Shown here: positions 51,515 through 59,669 of the stretch, piece after piece
Layout of the letters: the number at the start of each line of letters is the position of its first letter
Position numbering within the stretch: position 1 is the first letter of the stretch
From: Candidatus Zhuqueibacterota bacterium
GTDB taxonomy: Bacteria > Zhuqueibacterota > Zhuqueibacteria > Zhuqueibacterales > Zhuqueibacteraceae
NCBI GenBank assembly: GCA_022616415.1
Contig: JAKEEU010000336.1
Coordinates: forward strand, 1 to 64,000
Reading direction: 5' to 3'
Length of the DNA: 64,000 nt
Translations under genes and position numbers: made by a program
The notes under the pieces: generated by a model
Seen by the model: only the letters and a program-made list of their open reading frames with translations
Told to the model about the DNA's origin: nothing
Database searches by the model: none

Positions 51515-52003
51515 ATGACCGAAAGAGAAAATTTGCAGAGATTGCTCTACGGCGAGGGCGCGCATGCGAATGTGCTGAACGCGCTGGAAGGGTTGGATGA
51601 AAAACTGCTCGGCGCGCGGCCCGGCGATGCACCGCACTCAATTTTTCAAATTTTGTGGCACGTCATTTATTGGCAGGATTACGAGCTGGCAAGCATTGCT
51701 GGTGAGCATCCCTCCTACCCTTCGCATGCCATTGAAAGCTGGCCGCAGGAGACGGCGCCGAGAAATTTGCAAGAATGGGAGGAAACGATTCAAAAATTCG
51801 CCGCCGGGTTGAATCGTTTCGAAGCCATGCTCGCGGAACCGGCCGCCGATTTCGGTCGCGTGGTCAATTTGGAGAAAAATGAAAACGTGCGCGATCTCAT
51901 CGTCATGATCATCGTCCATAACAGCCACCATTTCGGCCAGATCATCATGTTGCGGCAGCAGCTCGGCTCGTGGCCGCCGCCCAAGGGTGGAGATACGTGG
52001 TGA
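51515..52003 (+). CDS. DinB-family metal-binding protein
   Basis: 162 residues. Four-helix DinB fold: NVLNALEGLDEKLLGARP, the first ligand in QILWHVIYWQDYE, and the pair in VHNSHHFGQIIMLRQQLG. These proteins are often thiol- or bacillithiol-linked transferases. The C-terminal WPPPKGGDTW is a common ending in the group. No partner gene is obvious. Confidence 0.85.
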   Translation: MTERENLQRLLYGEGAHANVLNALEGLDEKLLGARPGDAPHSIFQILWHVIYWQDYELASIAGEHPSYPSHAIESWPQETAPRNLQEWEETIQKFAAGLNRFEAMLAEPAADFGRVVNLEKNENVRDLIVMIIVHNSHHFGQIIMLRQQLGSWPPPKGGDTW

Positions 52004-52010
52004 AAACTAT

Positions 52011-52067
52011 GTTCGCCGGTTGGCCGGTTAACCGAATTCTAACGAGCAAACTGGCCAACCAGCGAAC
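52011..52067. repeat. Palindrome, GTTNGCCGGTT words
   Basis: GTTCGCCGGTTGGCCGGTTA (52011-52030) pairs with TAACGAGCAAACTGGCCAACCAGCGAAC (to 52067). Same family as 40986-41067. It lies between DinB and the PHP/zinc-ribbon gene. Confidence 0.75.
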
Positions 52068-52082
52068 AGGCTAACGTTTTTC

Positions 52083-52964
52083 ATGAAACTCGATTTGCAC
52101 GTTCACATTCGCCGGCACCATCGCATCGAGGATTTGCGCCGAGTAATCAAAGCGCGGGGTCTCGACGGCATTGCCGTGACCAATTTTCACAATGTCACAT
52201 TTGCGCAATATCTGCGCGAGCGCATTGAGGATTTTCTCGTCATCGTCGGCCAGGAAGTTGAGAGCAAGCACGGACATATTCTCGCCATCAATATTGAAGA
52301 GAAAATTCCGGATGATCTCGAGCCGGAAGAAACAATTCACCGGATTCACGCGCAAGGCGGGTTGGCGATTTTGGCGCATCCTTATCTGGTGTGGAATTCG
52401 ATTTTTCCACACGGCCGCACGCGCGATCTGCCGTTTGATGCGATCGAGTTTTTCAATTATCGCTGCGGCCCGCTGCTCTGGCCTAATTGTATGGCGAAAT
52501 TCGGTTTACGTAATTTGCCCTGGCCGCGCATTGCCAACACCGATTCCAAGGCGCTTGCAACCATTGGGCTGTGCTACAATGAAATACCGGTACTACCGGT
52601 CGAGCACTACACGGTGCGCGTGGCAGAGCAAATGATTCCGGAAATTTTGCACTGCATTCGGAAAGGGCAAATCCGCCAGCAGGAGCAATGGCAGATGCCG
52701 AGTTGGGAATGGTTCACGGCGAACCTCGCTCATATCTTTTTGCCGCAACGATATTATAGTTGCTTTCATTGCGGCGACAAAATCGTCTTTCATCTCATCC
52801 GCCGCAGCTATGCTTGTGTGATGTGCGGACGGCGGGAAGCGCAAAATGTGTGTTGTGTTCGCGGCCATTTTGTTTGCAGCAGTTGCCGCACGAAGAAGGC
52901 GCTGGAAACGCCGGAATTCGCAACTTACAGAAAAAAGATTGATCGGGTGAATCATGTCGAATAA
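52083..52964 (+). CDS. PHP domain fused to C-terminal zinc-ribbon-like region
   Basis: 293 residues. PHP motifs: LDLHVHIRRHHRIEDL, IAVTNFHNV, GQEVESKHGHILAI and GLAILAHPYL. Residues ~215-275 carry CFHCGDKIVF, CVMCGRREA, CCVRGHFVCSSC: two or three Cys pairs consistent with zinc ribbons. The combination suggests a metal-dependent phosphoesterase that recognises nucleic acid or protein. It overlaps the next gene by 11 bases. Confidence 0.75.
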   Translation: MKLDLHVHIRRHHRIEDLRRVIKARGLDGIAVTNFHNVTFAQYLRERIEDFLVIVGQEVESKHGHILAINIEEKIPDDLEPEETIHRIHAQGGLAILAHPYLVWNSIFPHGRTRDLPFDAIEFFNYRCGPLLWPNCMAKFGLRNLPWPRIANTDSKALATIGLCYNEIPVLPVEHYTVRVAEQMIPEILHCIRKGQIRQQEQWQMPSWEWFTANLAHIFLPQRYYSCFHCGDKIVFHLIRRSYACVMCGRREAQNVCCVRGHFVCSSCRTKKALETPEFATYRKKIDRVNHVE

Positions 52965-53907
52965 CTGCGGAGCTTGGCCCAAACTCTTGGCCGTTGGCGT
53001 TGTGGCCATCGCGTTGGGATCGAATCATCAGAACGGATTTTCTATGCTGCAAAAAGAAAAAACGAATCAAGCCCAAAAGCGCTCCGGCGTGTGGAGCGAA
53101 TATCGCATCATCGACATTCACGCGCATATTGGCTCTTTCAAAGGTTACGATTTGAGCACGCCGACGCTGATGAGCAACATCGAGCGTTACGGCATTCGCC
53201 TCGCGCTCATTTCCAACATCGACGGCGCCGAATTATCGCAAACTCAAAATCTTGATGAGATCAAAGCCAATCAGGCAACGGTCGAGCACGTGCGCCAATA
53301 TCCCGAGCAATTGCGCGGTTTGGTATGGACGCGACCGAAAGACGGTTCGCCAACGAATGTCGAGCCGTTTTTGCGGGATTCCATTTCAACCGGCCCTGAC
53401 CAGCGCATGTTCGTCGGCATGAAATTTCATCCCGATATGAACCACTTCCCTGCCGATGATGCACGCGTCGATGGCTATTTGCAGCTTTGTGTGAAATATC
53501 AAATTCCGGCGGTGTTTCATTCCGGCAGCGATGATACTTCCAATTCCGCGCCGCAGAAAATTTACGCGGCGGCAAGGCGGCATCCCACCGTGCTGATAAT
53601 TCTTTATCACATGGGCTTTCTCGGCCCGCACGGTTCTGCGATTGCCACCGTCAAAGAAGCCCTCACGAAAAAGGATGCGCAACTTTATCTTGAAACTTCG
53701 CAAGCTGATCCGGCGGCAGTACTGCAAGCCATCAAAGAGCTGGGCAGCGGGCGGGTGTTGTTTGGCACGGACGCGACTTATTATGGCAAGGAGCATTACG
53801 AAAAATATGAAGCCATGATGGCACGGCTGAAAAACGAGCTTTCGGCGGAGGATTTTGCAAAGGTGGTGCGAGGAAATGCGAAGAGGTTGTTTGGGTTGGC
53901 TCGTTAG
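52954..53907 (+). CDS. Amidohydrolase-2 family metal-dependent hydrolase
   Basis: 317 residues, with a hydrophobic N terminus (LLAVGVVAIALGS) that may be a signal. Motifs: RIIDIHAHIGSFKG (HxH), FVGMKFHPD, PAVFHSGSDD, ILYHMGFLGP and VLFGTDATYYG (final Asp). This fold includes decarboxylases and lactonases. Overlap with the PHP gene means the two are translated together. Confidence 0.82.
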   Translation: MSNNCGAWPKLLAVGVVAIALGSNHQNGFSMLQKEKTNQAQKRSGVWSEYRIIDIHAHIGSFKGYDLSTPTLMSNIERYGIRLALISNIDGAELSQTQNLDEIKANQATVEHVRQYPEQLRGLVWTRPKDGSPTNVEPFLRDSISTGPDQRMFVGMKFHPDMNHFPADDARVDGYLQLCVKYQIPAVFHSGSDDTSNSAPQKIYAAARRHPTVLIILYHMGFLGPHGSAIATVKEALTKKDAQLYLETSQADPAAVLQAIKELGSGRVLFGTDATYYGKEHYEKYEAMMARLKNELSAEDFAKVVRGNAKRLFGLAR

Positions 53908-53932
53908 CTGGTTAGCCTGTTTGCCCGTTAAT
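53904..53932. repeat. Half copy of the GTTAGCCNGTT family
   Basis: GTTAGCTGGTTAGCCTGTTTGCCCGTTA; only one arm of the palindrome seen at 40986 and 52011. Confidence 0.5.
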
Positions 53933-53938
53933 CTGGGT

Positions 53939-53967
53939 TTGACTTTACCGGAGCAGTTTCGTATATT
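53939..53967 (+). promoter_or_regulatory. Promoter TTGACT-N17-TATATT of the AbiEii pair
   Basis: TTGACT (53939-53944) and TATATT (53962-53967), spacer 17. The A of the ATG at 53974 is seven bases past the -10, so the transcript may be leaderless. Confidence 0.65.
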
Positions 53968-53973
53968 TTCTTT

Positions 53974-54309
53974 ATGAAGAACGAAGAACATTATCTGCTT
54001 GACGTTTCCCGCGACGACGTCGTCCCCTATTTCATGTGGGATTATCAGTACACCGTTGGCGATATTAAAAAGATGCTGGCGGAAGGCGATGAAAACCAGC
54101 GCCTCTGGCTGATGGCGAAAATCATGCGCGATGCCCGCTATAGCGACGTGTGGAAATTTATTTCTTTGCAGGATTTTCTGAAATATCGCGAGCGTTTGAT
54201 GCAGGGACGGCTTGGCTGGAAAAAAGGTTTTTGGGAATTCCTTTATTCTAGTTGGATTAAATATGGGATAGTGAAAGATGGCAGCAATTCTAACGCAATT
54301 TCAAAGTAA
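53974..54309 (+). CDS. Small partner (putative antitoxin) of AbiEii-type toxin
   Basis: 111 residues. Motif-like stretches: VVPYFMWDYQYTVGDIKKML, ENQRLWLMAKIMRDARYSDVWKFI. The pattern is shared with short proteins that commonly precede AbiEii nucleotidyltransferases in FCB genomes; it is not the longer AbiEi winged-helix antitoxin. Overlap of 32 bases with the next gene shows coupling. Antitoxin function is inferred from position. Confidence 0.6.
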   Translation: MKNEEHYLLDVSRDDVVPYFMWDYQYTVGDIKKMLAEGDENQRLWLMAKIMRDARYSDVWKFISLQDFLKYRERLMQGRLGWKKGFWEFLYSSWIKYGIVKDGSNSNAISK

Positions 54310-54928
54310 TTTTCTCAAAGCGTTTTTTCACCTTGCGCAAAGTTTTTACTTGACTGGTGGAACGGCGTTGAGCGCTTTTTATCTACAGCACCGTCATTCG
54401 GTAGATCTCGACCTGTTTACCCGCGATGAACCCGCCTTCGAGAAAGCTGATGATTATGTCAACGCAACGTGCGTAAAACTCAGCATTCCTTTCCTGCCAG
54501 TTGAGATTACTTCTTTCTTCAAACATTTTCGTGTTGGCCCCAAGGAAAATCCACTAACGCTTCACTTCTCAAAAGATATCCCTTTTCATATCAAGCCGCC
54601 AAATCGTTTTGGTGAAATTCTCGTCGATTCAATCGAAGATATTACCACCAATAAAATTTGCGCCACCCTTGGACGCACTGAAATCAAAGACCTGGTTGAT
54701 CTCTACTTTCTGGATAAAGCTGGCTATTCAATAGCCAGCTATTTTGAATTAGCCCAACGGAAAGACGGCGGTTTGGCTTATGAAACACTTGCCTATACTT
54801 TGAGCCAATTTAAGATTTCAAAAGTTCCTTCCTTCATGATTAAACTTTTGACCGTCGATGATTTGAATCAATATCAGGAAACAACTATCGAGTGGCTGCT
54901 CCGCAAAGTCGCACCTCCTTCATCATAA
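54278..54928 (+). CDS. AbiEii/AbiGii-type nucleotidyltransferase toxin
   Basis: 216 residues. Nucleotidyltransferase motifs: FYLTGGTALSAFYLQHRHS followed by VDLDLFT (GG...DxD), then TTNKICATLGRTEIKDLVDLYFL (Lys and the third acidic residue). Members modify tRNA or other RNA ends and stop growth during phage infection. The length is short compared with many AbiEii proteins (about 300) but includes the full core. Confidence 0.85.
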   Translation: MAAILTQFQSNFLKAFFHLAQSFYLTGGTALSAFYLQHRHSVDLDLFTRDEPAFEKADDYVNATCVKLSIPFLPVEITSFFKHFRVGPKENPLTLHFSKDIPFHIKPPNRFGEILVDSIEDITTNKICATLGRTEIKDLVDLYFLDKAGYSIASYFELAQRKDGGLAYETLAYTLSQFKISKVPSFMIKLLTVDDLNQYQETTIEWLLRKVAPPSS

Positions 54929-54934
54929 TCTGAT

Positions 54935-55351
54935 TTATTTTGTACCCACAACTTGAACTTGCGCAGATTGATCAGGAAACACAAATACCTTCCGCGCCAG
55001 CTCCGAACGCAGCGTCTCATCGCGGTAGTAGGTTTTGAGAATGTTGTTTTGCCAATCAAACAGATCCGGATTGGCCGCGATAAACTCTTCCCATCTTTGC
55101 TTCCCTCCTGCCCTTTTCAGGCGCTCGTGAATCAAGAAAACATACGCCCACGTGATCGTCTCGTGATAGAGATTGTGCTTGCCATTGGCGGCGGCAAAAC
55201 GTTTCAAGCCTTCTGAGAACCGGACGAGCGTTTCCAGCGCCGGATAACGCTGCAAGTACAGCCAAACCAATTTGACATGATCACGGTGATGAAAGTTTTC
55301 GGTTGGCAGCGTACAAGCTTCAAATTGTTTTATAAATTCTTCGTCTTTCAT
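54935..55351 (-). CDS. Conserved protein of unknown function
   Basis: 138 residues, helical. Recognisable stretches: LPTENFHHRDHVKLVWLYLQRYP, FAAANGKHNLYHETITWAYVFLI and FIAANPDLFDW. The HHRDH and YHET pattern could bind a metal. It is likely a stand-alone cytoplasmic protein. Opposite to the toxin gene, with convergent ends only seven bases apart. Confidence 0.7.
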   Translation of the reverse strand: MKDEEFIKQFEACTLPTENFHHRDHVKLVWLYLQRYPALETLVRFSEGLKRFAAANGKHNLYHETITWAYVFLIHERLKRAGGKQRWEEFIAANPDLFDWQNNILKTYYRDETLRSELARKVFVFPDQSAQVQVVGTK

Positions 55352-55372
55352 ATAAAATTTTTCCTTAAAAAA

Positions 55373-55738
55373 TCACACAAGACCGGCTTTCGGTTTCCGA
55401 GATTTCCGATGCGCCATCACGACGATGACGGCGGCACTGTAAATCAACAATGCACCGACATCAAATGCACCATGCGCGAGGTGAATAGCAATGGCGCCAA
55501 GAAAAACGGCCAACAAAAGCCAGGCTCCCCAAATTACAGTTGCTGGAATGAGAAATAGAATTCCCGCTGCAATCTCACTCCACGCCAAGCAGAATCGAAC
55601 AACATCGGGGAATCCGGTACGAGCAAAACCAGCGATCGCTTTGGGATCAAACGCAAGAAAGCCTGCTTGAGCGGTCACGACAAATCCCAACACCACTCTC
55701 AACGCGGCGATAGCCCAGTCTTTCGAGATTTGCATCAT
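55373..55738 (-). CDS. DoxX/DoxD-like four-helix membrane protein
   Basis: 121 residues with four hydrophobic helices. Typical features are LRVVLGFVVTAQAGFLAFDP at the start, ARTGFPDVVRF and WSEIAAGILFLIPATVIWGAWLLLAVF. Role unknown (redox or small-molecule carriage is suggested for the family). Its start codon overlaps the stop of the regulator above. Confidence 0.75.
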   Translation of the reverse strand: MMQISKDWAIAALRVVLGFVVTAQAGFLAFDPKAIAGFARTGFPDVVRFCLAWSEIAAGILFLIPATVIWGAWLLLAVFLGAIAIHLAHGAFDVGALLIYSAAVIVVMAHRKSRKPKAGLV

Positions 55739-56073
55739 CTTTTCCCCTTTCTTTTGGCTTCACTTCTGACTTCCCGCCCCCCTTCCTTTTCTATGAGCCG
55801 GTGGCTCGCCGTCGAATCAAGGTCTAATTTGTATATCCGTTTTAGATCGGCAATGCGGCGCAGCGATTCTTCGCAGAATGGGCACTTGCCCTCAAAGGCG
55901 TGCAACACGATGCCTTCGAGAAGATCGCCCAGAGTCATGTCGTGATATTCCGCCAGCCCTTTGAGCACTTTGAGCAGGCGTTTCTCCAAACGGACGCCGG
56001 TCTGAATGCGCTCGATCTCGATGTTCTCCTGGCGCAGCTCTCCTTTTGGAGGCTTTTTCTTGGTGTTGCCCAT
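55735..56073 (-). CDS. Ribbon-helix-helix-like regulator
   Basis: About 112 residues from the ATG at 56073 (AGGAG upstream). The middle TGVRLEKRLLKVLKGLAEYHDMTLGDLLEGIVLHAF has CopG/Arc-type ribbon-helix-helix shape, followed by a CPFC pair and a basic end. The promoter and two palindromes just upstream suggest that it represses itself and the DoxX gene, with which it overlaps. Confidence 0.6.
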   Translation of the reverse strand: MGNTKKKPPKGELRQENIEIERIQTGVRLEKRLLKVLKGLAEYHDMTLGDLLEGIVLHAFEGKCPFCEESLRRIADLKRIYKLDLDSTASHRLIEKEGGREVRSEAKRKGKR

Positions 56074-56096
56074 AAATGGATCTCCTGTTTTAATGT

Positions 56097-56121
56097 AATG
56101 TACATTGGTACATAAGTACCA
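56097..56121. promoter_or_regulatory. Operator-like palindromes
   Basis: AATGTACATT (56097-56106) is a perfect palindrome; TGGTACATAAGTACCA (56106-56121) has six-base arms. Both contain GTAC and cover the predicted start of transcription of the regulator gene. Confidence 0.5.
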
Positions 56122-56125
56122 CAAT

Positions 56126-56154
56126 AAGATACAACAAAATTTTCATTTTGTCAA
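56126..56154 (-). promoter_or_regulatory. Promoter TTGACA-N17-TATCTT
   Basis: On the minus strand TTGACA (56154-56149) and TATCTT (56131-56126), spacer 17, a near-consensus sigma-70 promoter for the regulator-DoxX unit. Confidence 0.75.
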
Positions 56155-56511
56155 CTGGAAAATGCAATAAAACACCATCCCTCGGCCTTTAGTGGTTGCT
56201 ATTTCAAGCGCCACGAGAAAGCTTTTGACAACCTGGAAAAAATAACGGCTACTTGCGGGCGCTGCCTCCTTCGGTCGAAATGACATTGCTCCGTCGCCGA
56301 GGAAAAAATTTTTGTAGACAAAAGGAAAAATTTGATTATATTAAAACAATGACGATGCAACCCCGATTTTGCATCATCAGGCTAAAGCTGCCACCCAATT
56401 TATTTCAATAACAGAAGGAAAATCGGGGTTTGAATTTATATGTGCAAAATTAAGGTGCAACGCGGATTCCGCGACCGGGGTCTTAATAAATATCTCGAAA
56501 GGAGCAGGTGT
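56155..56511. other. Non-coding stretch with 12-base palindrome
   Basis: No gene. At 56263-56300 there is a half copy of a CTCCTTCGGTCGAAATGAC-type word common in intergenic repeats of related bacteria. At 56359-56370 and 56419-56430 AACCCCGATTTT and its exact complement enclose 48 bases, in the leader of the dienelactone hydrolase gene. A possible TAGACA-N16-TATATT promoter precedes it. Confidence 0.45.
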
Positions 56512-57306
56512 ATGCGCGTGACATTTGCACTCATTATGGCGTTGGCGCTGGCCAATGTTTCCGCCCAGGATTTTGCCAAACAGCGCCTGGAAAAATCATC
56601 GCGGCATCAGGAATGGGTGGCGGTCAAGCACGGCGAGCGCACGGTTCACGCTTTTCTGGTATTTCCGGAAGTCAAAAACAAAACGCTGGCCGTAGTGGTC
56701 ATTCATGAAAACCGCGGGCTCACCGATTGGGTGCGCAGCGTTGCCGATCAGTTGGCAGAGGCCGGCTATATCGCCATCGCTCCGGATTTGCTCTCCGGCA
56801 CGGCTCCAAACGGCGGCAAGACCAGCGATTTTCCCAGTGGGGATGCCGCGCGCGAAGCCATTTCCAATTTGCCGCCGGATCAAGTGACGGCTGATTTGAA
56901 TGCAGCGGCGGATTACGTCGCCAAGCTGCCGGCGTGCAACGGCAAAGTGGCCGTCGCGGGGTTCTGCTGGGGCGGCCGGCAATCGTTTCGGTTTGCCACC
57001 AACCGGCCGGACTTAAAAGCAGCGTTCGTGTTCTATGGCACCGGCCCAGAGAGCAAGGATGATTTCGTCAAGATCAAGTGTCCGGTTTATGGTTTCTACG
57101 GCGGCAACGATGCGCGCGTTAACGCCACCATACCTCAATCCGCCGAGTTCATGACAACGGCGGCTAAAATTTTCGAGCCGATAACTTATGATGGTGCGGG
57201 GCACGGTTTCATGCGCTCCGGCGAAGACCCGAACGCTGCGGAAGCGAATAAACAAGCCCGCGATCAAGCCTGGAGCCGTTGGCAGGAACTGCTAAAAAAA
57301 TTGTGA
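56512..57306 (+). CDS. Exported dienelactone-hydrolase family protein
   Basis: About 264 residues from the ATG at 56512, which has AAGGAG and opens a signal peptide (MRVTFALIMALALANVSAQ). Alpha/beta-hydrolase motifs: VVIHENRGLTDWVRSVADQL, VAVAGFCWGGRQSF (Cys nucleophile in GFCWGG), YGGNDARV and DGAGHGFMR (His). The family splits cyclic lactones or esters. A secreted copy is unusual but known in this clade. Confidence 0.88.
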   Translation: MRVTFALIMALALANVSAQDFAKQRLEKSSRHQEWVAVKHGERTVHAFLVFPEVKNKTLAVVVIHENRGLTDWVRSVADQLAEAGYIAIAPDLLSGTAPNGGKTSDFPSGDAAREAISNLPPDQVTADLNAAADYVAKLPACNGKVAVAGFCWGGRQSFRFATNRPDLKAAFVFYGTGPESKDDFVKIKCPVYGFYGGNDARVNATIPQSAEFMTTAAKIFEPITYDGAGHGFMRSGEDPNAAEANKQARDQAWSRWQELLKKL

Positions 57307-57339
57307 TGAAAAAATTTTCCTGAGTTTGGAGACAACAGC

Positions 57340-58419
57340 ATGAGTGTTAAAGCAAAGCGTGTTTGGATAATCGTCGGCGCGATCATCGTTCTTGCCGCGC
57401 TCGCATTGCCAAAAGTTGGATTTTTACGTGGAACTTCGAATTCGAGTAAAAACACCGCTGCGGCCGGCGCGCCGCGCGACCAAAGAATGCCTGTGCGCAT
57501 GCAAATCATTCAGTCGCAAAAGTTAGGAGACAAGGTTGTGACCGTCGGCACGATCCTGTCGAATGAAGAAGTCGAAATTCGCAGTGAGATTTCCGGCAAA
57601 GTGGAAAAGATTTATTTTAAAGAAGGCGGCCGGGTCAGCAAGGGCGAGGTTTTGCTCAAGATCAACGATGCCGAGCAACGAGCGCAACTGGCGCGCGCGC
57701 AGTATCGCCAGGTCCTTGCCGAGCAAGATGCGGAGCGCCGGCACCAGTTGTTCGAGAAGAAACTGTCGAGCCAGGAAGAATATGACATCGCCGTCAATCA
57801 ATTGAATATCGCCAAAGCCGAGGCGCAATTGATCGAGGCGCAGACTGCCAAAACCGAGATTCGTGCGCCGTTCGACGGCACCATCGGCTTGCGCTACGTG
57901 AGCGAAGGCAGTTACATCTCTCCCACGACGCGGATCACGACGCTGCAAGACTACAACTCCGTCAAAGTCGATTTCACCGTGCCGGAAAAATATGCCAGCC
58001 TGATTCGCAAGGGCGATAAAATCAGTTTCAGTGTGGAGGGCGTGGCGCGAAAATTTGCCGGCACTGTTTACGCGGTTGAGGCGAAGATCGATCCCACCAC
58101 ACGCACGCTGCACATCCGCGCGCTCAGCCCGAATCCCAACGGCGTGTTGATTCCTGGCGCCTTTGCCAACGTCGAAGTCGTTTTGAAAGAAAAGGAAACC
58201 TTGACCGTGCCGTCGTATGCGCTCATACCCGAACTGAAAGGACAACGGGTTTTCTTGTACAAAAATGGCAAAGCCGAGTCACAGAGCGTGGAAATCGGCA
58301 GCCGCAGCGACGAATTTGTGGAAGTCACCCAAGGCGTGCAAGCCGGCGATACGCTGATCACCTCCGGAATTTTGCAACTGCGGCCCGGCATGGCCGTGCA
58401 GCCGGCGGAGACGCAGTAG
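57340..58419 (+). CDS. RND efflux periplasmic adaptor (MFP) without adjacent pump
   Basis: 359 residues with an N-terminal anchor (VWIIVGAIIVLAALALPKVGF). HlyD-type body: VEIRSEISGKVEKIYFKEGGRVSKGEVLL (lipoyl half), a hairpin (QVLAEQDAERRHQLFEKKLSS), TEIRAPFDGTIGLRYVSEGSYI, and a beta-barrel. GGAG precedes the ATG. Unlike most such genes no RND transporter or outer-membrane channel follows; a palindrome and a MauE-like gene come next. Confidence 0.88.
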   Translation: MSVKAKRVWIIVGAIIVLAALALPKVGFLRGTSNSSKNTAAAGAPRDQRMPVRMQIIQSQKLGDKVVTVGTILSNEEVEIRSEISGKVEKIYFKEGGRVSKGEVLLKINDAEQRAQLARAQYRQVLAEQDAERRHQLFEKKLSSQEEYDIAVNQLNIAKAEAQLIEAQTAKTEIRAPFDGTIGLRYVSEGSYISPTTRITTLQDYNSVKVDFTVPEKYASLIRKGDKISFSVEGVARKFAGTVYAVEAKIDPTTRTLHIRALSPNPNGVLIPGAFANVEVVLKEKETLTVPSYALIPELKGQRVFLYKNGKAESQSVEIGSRSDEFVEVTQGVQAGDTLITSGILQLRPGMAVQPAETQ

Positions 58420-58532
58420 AATTTTGTTTGAGAGCAGAAAATCATTACAAACAGAGCAGTTTTCATTTTTGGCTCACAGAATTAGAACTCACAGAATTGA
58501 ATTTTGAAAATTTTTTTGAAAGTTTTACATTC

Positions 58533-58592
58533 CCAACTGATAGATGAACCCAACGGAAAAGTGTTTTACAGTTGGGTTCATCTATCAGTTGG
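58533..58592. repeat. Perfect 22-base hairpin
   Basis: CCAACTGATAGATGAACCCAAC (58533-58554) and its exact complement (58571-58592) around a 16-base loop. It lies after the adaptor gene and inside a falsely extended start of the MauE-like frame. No U-run follows directly in either direction apart from TTTTT at 58597. Confidence 0.9.
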
Positions 58593-58609
58593 AAAGTTTT
58601 TCTTTTGAT

Positions 58610-59509
58610 ATGATTGCTGAGCGATTACAATTCTTCTTGCGCTTACTGCTCGGAGCCGTCTTCATCTTCTCCGCCATTTCCAAGCTGCTGGGCGTTGGCC
58701 TGTTTGAAATCGCGATCGTGGATCAAGGCCTTGCAGCGACACGAGAGCAAGCGGCTTATCCCGCGCGATTGATGATTGCGTTCGAGTTGTTTCTCGGCGC
58801 GGCTTTGTTTTTTCCATTTCATTTAAAACGAATCATTCTGCCATTGGCGATCGTCACGTTAGTCGCATTCACCCTGCTGCAAGGCTACCAAATGACCCTT
58901 GGCGAACAGACGCATGACTGCGGCTGTTTTGGCGCGCTGCTTCCCATGTCGTCGGCAGAATCGTTGGCAAAGAACGTCGTTCTGCTCGGCCTGAGTCTTT
59001 GGCTGTTCAAAATAACGCGAGAAGAAAAGCGGCAGGTGATTCTCCCCTCCATTCTTGCGGTTGCGAGTATCGCCGCCGTGTTTCTGCTCGCGCCAGTTCG
59101 CCGTAATTATGATGAAACTTTTGCGAAATATACGCAGTTCAAAAAAGCTAGTCGAGTCGACTTGACCAGCGGCGACAAGCTCGTGGCCGTGTTCAACGCC
59201 GAGTGCGAGCATTGCCAGGAAGCCGCGCGTGAGCTTGGCGCGCTGGCGGCGAAAAGCGCGAATTTTCCGCCAATTTACGTTCTGATGTTTAGTGAAACCG
59301 ATACGGCGATTTCCGCATTTGCAGAGAAAACCAATACTGATTATCCATATCACCTCATTTCAGCGGATGATTTTTTCAATCTGATCGGCGCCAGTCCGCC
59401 GCGCCTTTATTGGCTGCAAGACGGCAAGGTCAAAGCCCGCTGGGATGAGGAGTTCGCAAAAAATATTCTTTCTGCTTTTAACATGGAAGCTACAGCAGGA
59501 TTGCCATAA
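58610..59509 (+). CDS. MauE/DoxX-like membrane protein fused to thioredoxin-like domain
   Basis: About 299 residues from the ATG at 58610. Four to five helices (LRLLLGAVFIFSAISKLLG; IILPLAIVTLVAFTLL) with a MauE-type CGCFG motif (HDCGCFGALLP). Residues ~185-295 form a thioredoxin-like domain with FNAECEHCQEAA (CxxC). It could pass electrons across the membrane to form or repair disulfides. Such fusions often precede DUF1573 genes, as here. Confidence 0.82.
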   Translation: MIAERLQFFLRLLLGAVFIFSAISKLLGVGLFEIAIVDQGLAATREQAAYPARLMIAFELFLGAALFFPFHLKRIILPLAIVTLVAFTLLQGYQMTLGEQTHDCGCFGALLPMSSAESLAKNVVLLGLSLWLFKITREEKRQVILPSILAVASIAAVFLLAPVRRNYDETFAKYTQFKKASRVDLTSGDKLVAVFNAECEHCQEAARELGALAAKSANFPPIYVLMFSETDTAISAFAEKTNTDYPYHLISADDFFNLIGASPPRLYWLQDGKVKARWDEEFAKNILSAFNMEATAGLP

Positions 59510-59520
59510 CCCAAAAAGCG

Positions 59521-59612
59521 CACGCAAAGGCGCAGAGACGCCAAGATTCGCAAAGGCTACGCTCGTAGGTTTTTTTCTTTGCGGCAACTTTGCGCCTTAG
59601 CACCTTTGCGTG
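59521..59612. repeat. Palindrome, CGCAAAGGCGC words
   Basis: CACGCAAAGG (59521-59530) and CCTTTGCGTG (59603-59612) pair exactly; inner CGCAAAG/CTTTGCG pairs nest. A GCTACGCTCGTAGG core sits in the middle. It separates the MauE-like and DUF1573 genes. Confidence 0.7.
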
Positions 59613-59669
59613 AATGTTTTTTGGCCTTTCGCAAAAACTCAACTTTAACTTAAACTGGGAGATTATACC

